Source: Maricaulis sp. (GTDB taxonomy: Bacteria > Pseudomonadota > Alphaproteobacteria > Caulobacterales > Maricaulaceae). Taken from it: a stretch of DNA of 64,000 nt. Both the position numbers and the translations under genes were made by a program. The stretch is from NCBI RefSeq assembly GCF_015665295.1, contig NZ_JADFAJ010000001.1, forward strand, positions 62,001 through 126,000, in the 5' to 3' direction. Shown here piece after piece: positions 8,895 to 18,105 of this stretch (its first letter is position 1; every line of letters begins with the position of its first letter). Below the pieces are notes generated by a model. That model was not told where the DNA came from. It did no database searches and was given only the letters and a program-made list of their open reading frames with translations.

Positions 8895-9229
8895 GTCTCG
8901 CCGCTGACGGCCTTGAGACCGATGATTCCGATAAGGATCAGCGCCAGGAAGAAAATCCGCAAATGCGTGGCCGGCTCGTGGAAGACCAGGATGCCGAGGG
9001 TCGCGACGCCCAGGGCTCCGATGCCGGTCCATACGGCATAGGCGGTACCGGCAGGCAGGGACTTCATCGCCATCCACAACAAGGCCATCGAGGCGGCCAG
9101 CGCGGCGAAGACGGCCGCATGCTGCCACCAGGGCGCATCACTGCGGACATATTTGAACCCCAGCGCCCAGCCCATCTCGCAGATGCCGCCCAGCACCAGA
9201 AGCGTCCAGGGATTGGTGAGAAACGCCAT
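8891..9229 (-). CDS. sugE: Small multidrug resistance exporter, SugE/Gdx type
   Basis: A 112-residue inner-membrane protein with four transmembrane helices. The start at 9229 puts the essential helix-1 glutamate (Glu18, in GGICEMGWALGFKY) in its usual place. The signature WTGIGALGVATLGILVF, preceded by LPAGTAYAV, matches the SugE/Gdx branch rather than EmrE, and Gdx members export guanidinium by proton antiport. No guanidine riboswitch was seen upstream. It directly follows a glutathione transferase gene on the minus strand (stop at 9234, so the genes are nearly contiguous) and converges by a few bases with the M24 peptidase. Confidence 0.85.
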   Translation of the reverse strand: MAFLTNPWTLLVLGGICEMGWALGFKYVRSDAPWWQHAAVFAALAASMALLWMAMKSLPAGTAYAVWTGIGALGVATLGILVFHEPATHLRIFFLALILIGIIGLKAVSGET

Positions 9230-9233
9230 GCGC

Positions 9234-9875
9234 TCAGCCCTGGCGCCGGAAATTGCGCGCCCAGACCTCTGCGACGAGCGGATCGGCCTCTGTCGCCTCG
9301 ACCGCGGGCAGCAGGGCGGGACTGGTCGCCTCGAAGGCCGCACGGCCCGGATCCCAGCGGCTCATCATCGCGACATAGACATCCAGCAGGCTGAGGCTGT
9401 CGCCCAGCAGGAAGGGCCCCGGCGCACCGTCAAAGGCGTCATTCATAAGGGTCCACATGTCGCTGCGGCGCTGATTGGCCATGGCCAGCAGGGTCTCATG
9501 GGTCGCCGGGTCGGGATGGAAGCGTTCCGGCCCGTCCGACAGGGTGAAGGTGGAATAGACGCTCGAGGCCAGAAACAGCATCCAGCGCAGGTATTCGGCC
9601 CGTTCCGGTGCATCGGTGGCGGGCGCCAGGCCGGCATCGGGATAGCGGTCGCCCAGCCAGATCAGGATGGCGGCGCTCTCGGTCATGACGCTGTCATCGG
9701 GCAGGATCAGCGCCGGAACCTGGCCGGCCGGATTGATCGCCCGCACCCGGCGCTGCTCGGCCTCGTCACCGAGCGGATTGGCCTCGACGAAATCATAATC
9801 GGCACCGACCAGTTCCAGGGCCGCTTCCACACAGACCGAGCCAAAGCCGGCCTTGCCGTAGAGCGTATAGGTCAT
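9234..9875 (-). CDS. Glutathione S-transferase family protein
   Basis: A 213-residue protein with an N-terminal thioredoxin-like domain (LYGKAGFGSVCVEAALELVG, then INPAGQVPALILPDD and MTESAAILIWLGDRYP) and an all-helical C-terminal domain ending near WARNFRRQG. The cis-proline (VPAL) and the glutamate-serine pair for the glutathione gamma-glutamyl group are present. It sits between folP (stop at 9876) and sugE in one minus-strand unit with almost no spacing. Substrate unknown. It is clearly diverged from the other glutathione transferase in this window, which has a beta-class N-terminus. Confidence 0.85.
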   Translation of the reverse strand: MTYTLYGKAGFGSVCVEAALELVGADYDFVEANPLGDEAEQRRVRAINPAGQVPALILPDDSVMTESAAILIWLGDRYPDAGLAPATDAPERAEYLRWMLFLASSVYSTFTLSDGPERFHPDPATHETLLAMANQRRSDMWTLMNDAFDGAPGPFLLGDSLSLLDVYVAMMSRWDPGRAAFEATSPALLPAVEATEADPLVAEVWARNFRRQG

Positions 9876-10706
9876 TCAGGCACGTCCCTTGCGGATGGCG
9901 GCCTGGACCTTGAGGGCCTGCACCGTCATGCGAACGTCATGGACCCGCACCATCGCCGCCCCGGCCGTGGCGGCCCGCAGCGCCGCAGCCAGCGACCCGC
10001 CCAAGCGCTCCATCTCGGCTGCGCCTTCATCAATGGCAGCGATGAAGCGTTTGCGCGAAGCACCGAACAGGACCGGATAGCCCAGCCCGATGACCTGATC
10101 GAGATCGTGCATGAGCGCGAGATTATGGTCGAGCGACTTGCCGAATCCGATGCCGGGATCGAGCCAGATACTGTCGGCGCTGACGCCCTTTGCCATCGCG
10201 ATATCGGCGCGCTCGGTCAGGAAATCGCAAACCTCGGACACAACATCCTCGTATTGCGGGTCTTTCTGCATGGTCTGCGGCGTGCCCGACATGTGCATGA
10301 GGATGATCGGCACGCCGAGCTCGGCCGCCGTCTCGACCGCGCCGTCAGCCCGCAGCGCCATGACATCATTCCAGATATCGGCCCCCGCCTTGACAGCAGC
10401 CCGCGCGACGGTCGGTTTGAAAGTATCGATCGAAATGCGGGCTCCGCTTCGCTCGCGCAGAGTCTTGATGACCGGAATGACGCGGCGCAATTCCTCGGCC
10501 TCGGCGACCGGGGCAGCACCTGGCCGGGTCGACTCGCCGCCGACATCGATCACGTCGGCGCCGTTCTTGAGCATTTCCATGCCGCGTGCGACCGCAGCCT
10601 CGAGATCCACAAAATCACCGCCATCGGAGAAACTGTCCGGCGTGACATTGAGGACGCCCATCACGAAGGGCAGGTCGGACTGGCGGCGGGAACGGAATTT
10701 GGCCAT
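9876..10706 (-). CDS. folP: Dihydropteroate synthase
   Basis: A 276-residue TIM-barrel enzyme of folate biosynthesis that joins 6-hydroxymethyl-dihydropterin pyrophosphate and p-aminobenzoate. The two family signatures are clear: VMGVLNVTPDSFSDGG near the N-terminus and DVIDVGGESTRPGA after it. WLDPGIGFGKS and GASRKRFI form later substrate-binding loops. The start at 10706 (MAKFRSRR) gives the normal family length, whereas a longer frame to 10775 would add an unsupported extension over the upstream terminator region. It is the first gene of the folP-GST-sugE run. Confidence 0.93.
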   Translation of the reverse strand: MAKFRSRRQSDLPFVMGVLNVTPDSFSDGGDFVDLEAAVARGMEMLKNGADVIDVGGESTRPGAAPVAEAEELRRVIPVIKTLRERSGARISIDTFKPTVARAAVKAGADIWNDVMALRADGAVETAAELGVPIILMHMSGTPQTMQKDPQYEDVVSEVCDFLTERADIAMAKGVSADSIWLDPGIGFGKSLDHNLALMHDLDQVIGLGYPVLFGASRKRFIAAIDEGAAEMERLGGSLAAALRAATAGAAMVRVHDVRMTVQALKVQAAIRKGRA

Positions 10707-10783
10707 GACGATCCGATTGCTGGGAACGGGGAATTCGATTGCCTGCCCCTGATATACGCTGCAGCGGCGCGGCACGACAATTG

Positions 10784-10816
10784 AAAAGCCCCGAACCTGT
10801 CAGGTCCGGGGCTTTT
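10784..10816. terminator. Bidirectional intrinsic terminator after ftsH
   Basis: AAAAGCCCCG at 10784-10793 pairs with CGGGGCTTTT at 10807-10816. An inner ACCTG/CAGGT stem (10795-10799 and 10801-10805) is separated by one mismatch. It lies 24 bases past the ftsH stop on the minus strand and insulates folP from it. Confidence 0.88.
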
Positions 10817-10839
10817 GCATCTGAACGCTCGAAGGCAGA

Positions 10840-12756
10840 TCAGGCACCTTGTGGCTCAGCTCCCGGCTCGGGGCCTTCATCCGTGGTCGGCACGGCACTC
10901 ACCGGAGCGTCGCTCGGCGGCTTTGGCGTATCGTCCGGACGGACCGGCGGCTTGCCCTTGAGCAAATCGTCGATCTCGGCGCCTGACAGGGTTTCATACT
11001 CCAGCAGGCCCTCGGCCAGCGTTTCCCAGTCCTTGCGCTTTTCTGTCAGGATGCGGCGGGCGGTTTCATTGGCCTCGTCGATCAGACGGCGCACTTCTTC
11101 CTCAATGATATGGGCCGTCTCGCCAGAGATGGATTTGGACCGTGTGAGCTCCTGCCCAAGGAAGACGTTCTGCCCGTTATCGTCCGAATAATCGATCGTG
11201 CCGAGCTTGTCGGAGAAACCCCAGCGCGTGATCATGGCGCGAGCCATGCGGGTCGCTTGCTGGATGTCCGACGAGGCACCGGATGTGATCTTGTCCTTGC
11301 CGAACTTCAGCTCCTCGGCGACGCGGCCCCCCATGGCGATAGCCAGGAAGGACGTCATCTGGGTGTAGTTTTCGGACAGCTTGTCGGCTTCCGGCAAGCG
11401 CATCACCATGCCGAGCGCGCGACCCCGCGGGATAATGGTTGCCTTGTGAACCGGATCGGCCTCAGGAACATTCAGCGAAACGAGGGCGTGACCGGCTTCG
11501 TGATAGGCGGTCAATTCCTTTTCCTGTTCGGACATGACCATGGAGCGGCGTTCCGGCCCCATCATCACCTTGTCCTTGGCATCCTCGAATTCCTGCATCG
11601 ACACCCGGCGCTTGTTGCGGCGCGCGGCCAGCAGGGCGGCTTCATTGACGAGGTTGGCGAGGTCGGCGCCCGAGAAACCCGGCGTGCCACGCGCGATCAC
11701 CTTCGGGTCGACATCATCGCCCAGCGGCACATCGCGCATGTGAACCTTCACGATCTTCTCGCGGCCAGTGATATCCGGATTGGGTACCACCACCTGACGG
11801 TCAAAACGGCCCGGACGCATCAGCGCCGGATCGAGCACATCAGGGCGGTTGGTCGCAGCGATCAGGATGATGCCTTCATTCGACTCAAAACCGTCCATCT
11901 CGACGAGGAGCTGGTTCAGCGTCTGCTCGCGCTCATCATTGCCGCCGCCAAGACCGGCGCCACGCGACCGGCCGACTGCGTCGATCTCGTCGATGAAGAT
12001 GATGCAGGGCGCATTCTTCTTGGCCTGCTCGAACATGTCGCGGACACGCGAGGCGCCAACGCCGACGAACATCTCGACAAAATCCGAACCGGAAATCGTG
12101 AAGAAGGGAACATTGGCCTCACCGGCCACGGCGCGGGCCAGCAGCGTCTTGCCGGTACCCGGAGGCCCGATCAGCAGTGCCCCCTTCGGGATCTTGCCGC
12201 CCAGACGCTGGAATTTCGACGGATCCTTCAGAAATTCGACGACTTCCTGCAACTCTTCCTTGGCTTCATCGACACCGGCAACATCGTCAAACGTCTTGCG
12301 ACCATGATGCTCGGTCAGCAGGCGCGCCTTGGACTTGCCAAAACCCATCGCGCCGCCACGGCCACCGCCCTGCATCTGACGCATGAAGAAGATCCACACA
12401 CCGATCAGCAACAGAAGGGGGAACCAGTTGAACAGCATGGAGAGGAAGATATTCCCCTCTTCAGACACGGGCTCGACGCGCACATTGACATCGGCTTCGC
12501 GCAGCAGTGACACGGTCTGGGTATCGGACGGCGGCAATGTCACTTCGAAGCTCTCGCCCGAATTGGTGACGGCATGCAGCGTGTCGCCCTGGATCGTGGC
12601 GCTGGAAATCTCGCTGCGTTCAACACGGTCGAGGAAGTCCGAATAGGACGGTCCGCGCTGTTGCGATGCCGGGTCAGAGGACTGCCCCATCATCTGCATC
12701 AGGACCATCAGCAGGACCAGCACTACGGCCAGGATCGCAAAATTTCTCATGGGCAT
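10840..12756 (-). CDS. ftsH: ATP-dependent zinc metalloprotease FtsH
   Basis: A 638-residue inner-membrane AAA+ protease that degrades unstable membrane and regulatory proteins as a hexamer. Transmembrane helices lie at about residues 5-23 and 104-125, flanking a small periplasmic domain. The ATPase domain has Walker A GPPGTGKT (197-204), Walker B IIFIDEID (252-259) and the second region of homology around MRPGRFDRQ. The peptidase zinc motif HEAGH is at 419-423. A proline-rich C-terminal tail ends the protein. The start has GGATA six bases upstream, and an in-frame ATG two codons later is also possible. It follows tilS, the order common in alphaproteobacteria. Confidence 0.97.
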   Translation of the reverse strand: MPMRNFAILAVVLVLLMVLMQMMGQSSDPASQQRGPSYSDFLDRVERSEISSATIQGDTLHAVTNSGESFEVTLPPSDTQTVSLLREADVNVRVEPVSEEGNIFLSMLFNWFPLLLLIGVWIFFMRQMQGGGRGGAMGFGKSKARLLTEHHGRKTFDDVAGVDEAKEELQEVVEFLKDPSKFQRLGGKIPKGALLIGPPGTGKTLLARAVAGEANVPFFTISGSDFVEMFVGVGASRVRDMFEQAKKNAPCIIFIDEIDAVGRSRGAGLGGGNDEREQTLNQLLVEMDGFESNEGIILIAATNRPDVLDPALMRPGRFDRQVVVPNPDITGREKIVKVHMRDVPLGDDVDPKVIARGTPGFSGADLANLVNEAALLAARRNKRRVSMQEFEDAKDKVMMGPERRSMVMSEQEKELTAYHEAGHALVSLNVPEADPVHKATIIPRGRALGMVMRLPEADKLSENYTQMTSFLAIAMGGRVAEELKFGKDKITSGASSDIQQATRMARAMITRWGFSDKLGTIDYSDDNGQNVFLGQELTRSKSISGETAHIIEEEVRRLIDEANETARRILTEKRKDWETLAEGLLEYETLSGAEIDDLLKGKPPVRPDDTPKPPSDAPVSAVPTTDEGPEPGAEPQGA

Positions 12757-12857
12757 GCGTTTATCCGTTCATTCATTCAGTCATTCTCGACCAGATATGG
12801 GCATTCCGGTTGCGCGGCGCCAGTCGGCCACGCAGCCCGCATGCAATACCGACCCTT

Positions 12858-14213
12858 TCAGACCGCATCGGGCTCATCAAACCATCTGGCCGCACCTTGC
12901 GGAAGCAGACGCCTGCAAAATCTGTGCGCGATCAGCGAGCGCGCAGCCAGTGGCCCCTCCAGCGAGGCGAGGCCGGCAATCTCGACCACCTCGCCCGCCC
13001 GGCAACCGACCAGCAGTCCAGCCCGGGCCCGCCCCGGCACCCGGTCCAGTATAGCCCGATCAGGCACGTGTTGATACGCCTTGCCCAGCACACGCCATTC
13101 AAGTTCACCTTGGGATCTTGCGATTTCGAAACGGCCGTCAAAGACCCGGCTCGGTCCCGCCTCGCCGGAGACGGGCGCGTCATCGCTCCAGGGGTCCGGT
13201 TCCGGCCGGTCAACGCGGCCGCTGAGCGGTCCGCCATCACGGATCATCCAGCTCCCGCCTTTGCGGTCGTTCAGGAGGCGCACACCGCAGCCGGTAAACG
13301 GAGCTGCGGCGAGCAGCGCATCATCAAGGGGCGCGAGACGCGATCGGTTGGGCGTCTGGCCTTCACCTGAAATGGCCATGACGAGGGCGTCCAGAATGCT
13401 CAGGCGGATTGCCGGCGCCTGACCGGACCAGGTGGAGGCGCAGATATGGGCACCGCCCCAGGCTTCCAGCTCGACACAGGACTGCGCGGCCTGCCAGGCC
13501 GCAGCCCGTTCAGACCGCAGCAGGCCCTGAAATTCGGACGCCAGCGATGCCAGGCGCGCGGTATCGAGACCGCCTTGCTCAAGCGCCCCGATCCACCGCC
13601 GGGTCCTGATCCGCGCATATTGCAGATCGTCATTGGACGGGTCCTCGATCCAGGGTTCACCGGCGTCGCGAAGGATCTGGCGCAAGCTTTCCCGGTCAAC
13701 ACCCAGGCAGGGGCGGAGCAATGTCAGATCGCGCCCGTCGGGCCAGGCCGGCGACGGGGCCACTTCGGCCATCGCCGCGGCGCTGCGCCAGCTGCCGCCC
13801 GCGGCAAGCCTCAGGCAGACGGTCTCGACCTGGTCATCACGCGTGTGAGCGAGCATGAGCTGGCTGATCTGACGTGCCCGGCAGGCGCGTGCCAGCAAAC
13901 GATGCCGCGCCTCGCGAGCGCGCGCCTGGAGGCCGGCGCCGCGTCTGGCCGCATTCCAGACAAGCACCTCACAGGGCCAGCCCAGCCGTCTGGCGGTTCT
14001 TGCCACCCGCAGAACCTCGTGATCAGCTTCCGCGCGCAGGCCGTGATTGACCGTGAAGACATGCACGGCGCGCCCTTTTTGCCGAGCCCAGCGAGACGCG
14101 ATCAGGAGCAGGGCAAGACTGTCGCCGCCGCCGGAACAGGCGAGCCCGACCACGCCATCACCGGCCAGCCGGTCCAGCGCCGAAACGATTGTGTCGGCTG
14201 TTGCCGGAGCCAC
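12858..14213 (-). CDS. tilS: tRNA(Ile)-lysidine synthase
   Basis: A 451-residue N-type ATP pyrophosphatase that converts C34 of the AUA-reading isoleucine tRNA to lysidine. The PP-loop SGGGDSLALL lies about 27 residues from the start, and VNHGLR, LAHTRDDQVET and LLRPCLG complete the catalytic domain. The C-terminal part (about residues 200-451) is the less conserved tRNA-binding portion. The GTG at 14213 is chosen because it sits two bases after the cpoB stop and gives the usual distance to the PP-loop. A longer frame would run into cpoB. It has no strong ribosome-binding site, so coupling to cpoB is likely. Confidence 0.92.
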   Translation of the reverse strand: MAPATADTIVSALDRLAGDGVVGLACSGGGDSLALLLIASRWARQKGRAVHVFTVNHGLRAEADHEVLRVARTARRLGWPCEVLVWNAARRGAGLQARAREARHRLLARACRARQISQLMLAHTRDDQVETVCLRLAAGGSWRSAAAMAEVAPSPAWPDGRDLTLLRPCLGVDRESLRQILRDAGEPWIEDPSNDDLQYARIRTRRWIGALEQGGLDTARLASLASEFQGLLRSERAAAWQAAQSCVELEAWGGAHICASTWSGQAPAIRLSILDALVMAISGEGQTPNRSRLAPLDDALLAAAPFTGCGVRLLNDRKGGSWMIRDGGPLSGRVDRPEPDPWSDDAPVSGEAGPSRVFDGRFEIARSQGELEWRVLGKAYQHVPDRAILDRVPGRARAGLLVGCRAGEVVEIAGLASLEGPLAARSLIAHRFCRRLLPQGAARWFDEPDAV

Positions 14214-14215
14214 GC

Positions 14216-15100
14216 CTATCGGCAGTTGGCGCGAACCGATTCCCGCGCGGCACGAGCCTGCGATGCCGGAGCAGCATTGGGGAATTGGCGCCCAAAGCGG
14301 GACAGGGTCGCACACGCGTCCTCGGTGCGCCCCATGCCGTGCAGGGAAGCAGCCAGTCGGACCAGGGAATCCGGCGCCCGAACACCCTCCGGTGCCTGAC
14401 GAAGCGATGCAATGTAGGCGTCCGCCGCCTGTGTGTAATCATTGCGCACGTAAAAGGTTTCGCCGAGCCAGTATTGAGCCTGGGCGGTCAGCGGATGATC
14501 GGGATTGTCCCGGACAAAAGCCTCGAACCCGCTCTGGGCGCCGCCAAAGTCACCCTCGTCAAGCCGCGCGCGGGCCGCGTCGAACGCGATCGCCGGGTCA
14601 GTCGGGGCCGCCTCTGCAGCCGCATCGAGGCTTGCCGCCGGAGCACCACCCAGGACACCGGTCGCCGCCGCGCGCGCCTCGGCGTGGGGATCATCGGGAT
14701 CAACAATGGCGATCTGTGACCCGTCGACGCCGGCATCTGCGCCATCCAGGCCTTCACGCATCCAGGCCACGGCGGGATCATCCATCGACGGCCCGCTCGG
14801 CGCGGCACTGGCTTCAAGCTCGGCGTCCAGCTGGTCAAGTTGCTGGCGCAACTGCCGGTTCTCAAAGCTGAGGCGCTCGGTCTCCCCGGTCAGGGCCTGG
14901 ACCTGGTATTCCAGCTCATCCATGCGCCTGATAAGCGCTTCGGCCACCGGGTCACCGGCCATAAACTCACGTTCCAGCTCGCCGATTCGAACTTCGGTAG
15001 CGTCGATGCGTTCAGACAGTTCCCGGCGGGACTGGGCCTGGGCGGGCGCGGCGGCGATCAACGCGGTCGCGAGGGCGGAGAGGCAAAGAAATCTGATCAT
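14216..15100 (-). CDS. cpoB: Tol-Pal system periplasmic coordinator CpoB (YbgF)
   Basis: A 294-residue periplasmic protein. The start at 15100 opens a Sec signal peptide (MIRFLCLSALATALIAAAPAQA). An N-terminal coiled coil follows (about residues 25-95, with SERIDATEVRIGELE and ETERLSFENRQLRQQLDQLDAELEA), then a disordered linker and TPR-like repeats near the C-terminus (AFDAARARLDEGDFGGAQSGF, AQYWLGETFYVRNDY). In E. coli CpoB links peptidoglycan synthesis to Tol-driven outer-membrane constriction. It is separated from pal by a hairpin and is followed immediately by tilS. Confidence 0.92.
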   Translation of the reverse strand: MIRFLCLSALATALIAAAPAQAQSRRELSERIDATEVRIGELEREFMAGDPVAEALIRRMDELEYQVQALTGETERLSFENRQLRQQLDQLDAELEASAAPSGPSMDDPAVAWMREGLDGADAGVDGSQIAIVDPDDPHAEARAAATGVLGGAPAASLDAAAEAAPTDPAIAFDAARARLDEGDFGGAQSGFEAFVRDNPDHPLTAQAQYWLGETFYVRNDYTQAADAYIASLRQAPEGVRAPDSLVRLAASLHGMGRTEDACATLSRFGRQFPNAAPASQARAARESVRANCR

Positions 15101-15158
15101 GTGTACGCACCTAACGGACGAGGACGGCAAAAATACGGCTTTCCCGCAGAAGAATGGA

Positions 15159-15190
15159 AAACGCCCGCGACGGGCTTGTCACGGGCGTTT
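15159..15190 (-). terminator. Hairpin between pal and cpoB (probable attenuating terminator)
   Basis: AAACGCCCG at 15159-15167 pairs with CGGGCGTTT at 15182-15190 around a 14-base loop that has its own CGGGC/GCCCG complementarity. On the minus strand it is followed by TTTTCC. It lies in the 111-bp pal-cpoB gap and probably lowers read-through from the highly expressed pal gene. Confidence 0.65.
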
Positions 15191-15211
15191 CCTGTTTCAG
15201 GCCTGGCCGGA

Positions 15212-15736
15212 CTAGTTGGTGTAGCCGCCAACCAGTGTCGTGGCCGCATTGCGGTTGATCGCCCAGCAAGCTTCCGTCGACTGCGTACAGCTCGGCCGTT
15301 CCTTGCCGTAGGACGTCGTGGAGATCCGCGACGGATCCACGCCCTGGCTGATCAGGTAGGTACGCGCTGCATTGGCGCGACGGGCGCCAAGCGCCAGATT
15401 GTACTCGCGCGTTCCGCGCTCGTCGCAATTGCCGGCGACCAGGATGCGGGCACCCGGGTAGGAGGCGAGCCAGGCCGCCTGACGGCGCAGGGTAGCACGC
15501 GCTTCGTCTGACAGGTCATGACGGTCGAGGCCGAAGAAGACACGGTCACCGGCCGCTTCCACGAAATGGGCTGTCGAGCCAAGCTCATAGCCCGGCCCTG
15601 TATCGACAGGACCCGTATCCGGTTCGACGATCGGATCGGGATTACGCACGGGCGGCGTGTCATCGACCGGAGGGGTCGAGGCACATGCGGTCGCGAATGC
15701 CCCAAGCGCCGCAATTGCAAACAGTTTCATTTTCAT
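15212..15736 (-). CDS. pal: Peptidoglycan-associated lipoprotein Pal
   Basis: A 174-residue outer-membrane lipoprotein. The signal peptide ends in the lipobox ATAC (Cys18). A proline/aspartate-rich tether follows (about residues 20-50), then an OmpA-like peptidoglycan-binding domain with FFGLDRHDLSDEA, GNCDERGTREYNLALGARRANAARTYL and SYGKERP. The Asp and Arg of this domain contact meso-diaminopimelate. Pal binds TolB and the cell wall during outer-membrane constriction. An extra cysteine pair (SCTQSTEACW) sits near the C-terminus and could form a disulfide. Confidence 0.95.
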   Translation of the reverse strand: MKMKLFAIAALGAFATACASTPPVDDTPPVRNPDPIVEPDTGPVDTGPGYELGSTAHFVEAAGDRVFFGLDRHDLSDEARATLRRQAAWLASYPGARILVAGNCDERGTREYNLALGARRANAARTYLISQGVDPSRISTTSYGKERPSCTQSTEACWAINRNAATTLVGGYTN

Positions 15737-15869
15737 AATGTTACACCCTCATCCAGCCCAAACGTACACCGCTTGAGGCTTACTCCCAATCACGCGTCAC
15801 GTGATGCTAAACAGACGACGGCCCCCCCAATGGTGCCGCTTACCGGACAAGACGTTACGCAGAAACACC

Positions 15870-17231
15870 TCACTCAATCAAGGGCGACCACGCGGGATCG
15901 GACGCCATTCCGCCGGTCGCCAGCCGCCGCAAGTTGAAGCCCGCCAGATCGACACTCCAGATTTCATACCGCGTGCCATTGGTCCGCTGTTCCCCGCGCG
16001 TGAACAAAAGGACGCGTCCATTCGGGGACCAGGCCGGCGTGTCAACAAAGTAACCCTCGTACAATATGCGCTCGATGCCGGATCCGTCAGCGCGGACCAC
16101 ACCGAGCATGAACTGGCCGCCGACCTGTTTGGTGAAGGCGATCAAATCACCGCGCGGCGACCATACCGGCGTCGTATAGCGACCCGATCCGAAGGTAACG
16201 CGCTGAACCTCGGTCCCGTCACGATTCATCACGTAGAGCTGGGAACCGCCGCCACGAGCCGAGGAAAAGACGATCCGTTCGCCATCCGGCGAAAAGGACG
16301 GCTCAACATCATCGGCCGGGTGCTGGGTCAGCCGCTGCAGGCTGCGGGTCCGCAAGTCGAACAGGTGGATATCATGGCCGGACCGGGTTTCGATCGAGAC
16401 GGCCAGCTCGGACCCGTCTGGCGAGAAACGCGCTGACAGGCTCTGGCCATCCGGGTCGACCTGGCTCGCCGCGCCGGCACCGCCGGAGGCAAACAGGGCT
16501 TCCTGGCGGCCGGTCTCGAGATTGTAGAGATAGGTCGTTGCCTGTCCGTCGAGGAAGGAGACATAGGTGATCTCCTGGGCGCTCGGCGAATAGTTCGGCA
16601 ACAGGGCCATGTAGGAGCGGTCCGTCAGGAAGGACGGATTGGCGCCATCCTGGTCCATCAGGGCAAGCTGACGGATTGGCTCGCCTTCAATCCCTCGACC
16701 TTCCGAGACATAGACAATGCGCGTGTTGAAATAACCGGTCTCGCCGGTCAGGCGCTCATAGACGGCATCAGCAAGACGGTGGGCCACCCGGCGCCAGTTT
16801 TCCGGCGCAGTCCGGTATTGCAGGCCCAGGAGCTGTTCTTCCAGGCGGGTATCCCAGAGCCGGAAACCGACCACGAGGCGGCCGTCCTCCTGGATCGTCA
16901 CACTGCCAACCAGCAGGGCATCAGCATTGATGACCCGCCAATCGGAAAAGCGCGGACGCAGGTCGATATTGGCGATGTCCTCAATGAAGGCGTCCTGGTC
17001 GACCGGGGCAAACAGGCCGGAGCTCGCCAGGTCATTCGCGACAACCCGTGTGATATCCGCGCCGCGGCGCATGGCTTCATCGGAAACACCGACAAAGTCC
17101 GGCACGGCGATCGGCATGGGATCAAGATTGCCCTGGGTCACATCGACCCGTAGCGGTTCCTGGGCGGTGGCAGCACTGGTCCAGCCGATCAGGGCCAATA
17201 ACGCGGCAATCAGGACAAATGGGCGGGTCAT
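15870..17231 (-). CDS. tolB: Tol-Pal system translocation protein TolB
   Basis: A 453-residue periplasmic protein. The cleavable signal peptide (MTRPFVLIAALLALIGWTSAATA) is followed by the N-terminal alpha/beta domain (about residues 25-160) and a six-bladed beta propeller with repeated family motifs such as ARFSPDGSELAVS, PSFSPDGERIVFSSARGG and PVWSPRGDLIAFT. The mature N-terminus is the region that signals to TolA in the family. It lies 27 bp after tolA. A 133-bp gap before pal leaves room for a separate pal promoter. Confidence 0.96.
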   Translation of the reverse strand: MTRPFVLIAALLALIGWTSAATAQEPLRVDVTQGNLDPMPIAVPDFVGVSDEAMRRGADITRVVANDLASSGLFAPVDQDAFIEDIANIDLRPRFSDWRVINADALLVGSVTIQEDGRLVVGFRLWDTRLEEQLLGLQYRTAPENWRRVAHRLADAVYERLTGETGYFNTRIVYVSEGRGIEGEPIRQLALMDQDGANPSFLTDRSYMALLPNYSPSAQEITYVSFLDGQATTYLYNLETGRQEALFASGGAGAASQVDPDGQSLSARFSPDGSELAVSIETRSGHDIHLFDLRTRSLQRLTQHPADDVEPSFSPDGERIVFSSARGGGSQLYVMNRDGTEVQRVTFGSGRYTTPVWSPRGDLIAFTKQVGGQFMLGVVRADGSGIERILYEGYFVDTPAWSPNGRVLLFTRGEQRTNGTRYEIWSVDLAGFNLRRLATGGMASDPAWSPLIE

Positions 17232-17258
17232 GGGACAGGGTCTCCGGAACGGGTGTGT

Positions 17259-18092
17259 CTAGCCACCGTATAAGGACGGCGAAAAATTGACCTCAATTTG
17301 ACGCCATTGAGAATAGGCTTCCGGCGGCAGCGGATAGGGCTGGCACTGGACAGCCGCGCGCAGGGCCCGTTCGCCGGCGACCCGCAAGTACGGATTTGGT
17401 GAATTGAGCACGCGTGACTGGTCGATGATGCGTGGCGGGCCGGTCAGTTCACCATTGCGATCCAGGTCCAACACCAATTGCACCGCCAGCTCGTCGGGTT
17501 CAGGCGCGTCCAGCGAGGCGCGCCAGCAGCGCGACAGATGGGAGCGCAGCATGACCTGCAGCGTCGCCGTCATCTCCTCGCCATTGCCGACCGCATTGCG
17601 GGTGGCACCTTCATCAGCCGCCTGGTTGTCGCGGGTTTCTGCGACGCTGCGGGACAAATCACCCAGCATGTCGTTGAGCGATGGCTCTCTCGGCTCGGGA
17701 CGAGGGTCGGGGCGCCGTTCAGGCTGCGGCTGGGGACGCTCCGGCTCCGCTTCGGGCTCCGGTTCCGGCGCCTGCTCCTCAGGCTCGGGTTCCGGATCAT
17801 TGACCGGCGCCGGAATGATTTCCGGCTCGGGCGCGACCGGTTCGGGCTCCGCAACGGGAGCCTGCTCGGGCTCGGCGATGTCATCCTCAATCGTGGTTTC
17901 CGGAATTTCCGCCTCGACCACCGGTTCGGGATCGGGCCGGGCCGCGCGGATATTGGTCGTTTCGCCCAGTGTGACCAGCTCGATCGGTACGACAGGCGAA
18001 CTCTCCGGCATGGACGACATGCGGGGCAGATAGATCAGCCCCGCAGCAATGATGCCGGCGTGCACAAAAAGGGAGAGAACAAGACCACGCAC
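17259..18092 (-). CDS. tolA: TolA-like energy-transducing protein with a Pro/Glu-rich linker
   Basis: A 277-residue protein with one N-terminal transmembrane helix (LVLSLFVHAGIIAAGLIYL), which should pair with TolQ/TolR in the inner membrane. Residues about 50-140 are a proline- and glutamate-rich spacer (runs such as EPEPEPEEQAPEPEPEAEPE) instead of the long alanine-rich helix of E. coli TolA. The C-terminal domain (about 160-277) is the TonB/TolA type that contacts outer partners and contains two cysteines (SRCWRAS, VQCQPYPLP). It has a GTG start. Position between tolR and tolB supports the assignment. Confidence 0.9.
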   Translation of the reverse strand: MRGLVLSLFVHAGIIAAGLIYLPRMSSMPESSPVVPIELVTLGETTNIRAARPDPEPVVEAEIPETTIEDDIAEPEQAPVAEPEPVAPEPEIIPAPVNDPEPEPEEQAPEPEPEAEPERPQPQPERRPDPRPEPREPSLNDMLGDLSRSVAETRDNQAADEGATRNAVGNGEEMTATLQVMLRSHLSRCWRASLDAPEPDELAVQLVLDLDRNGELTGPPRIIDQSRVLNSPNPYLRVAGERALRAAVQCQPYPLPPEAYSQWRQIEVNFSPSLYGG

Positions 18093-18105
18093 TGGATGAC
18101 CGCCG

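Noticed and set aside
9153-10784. Long plus-strand open frame opposite the glutathione transferase and folP
   Set aside because: Both minus-strand genes have intact diagnostic motifs, and the plus-strand frame has none.
12858-14315. Longer tilS start at 14315
   Set aside because: It would overlap cpoB by 100 bases and add an N-terminus unlike the family. GTG at 14213 fits better.
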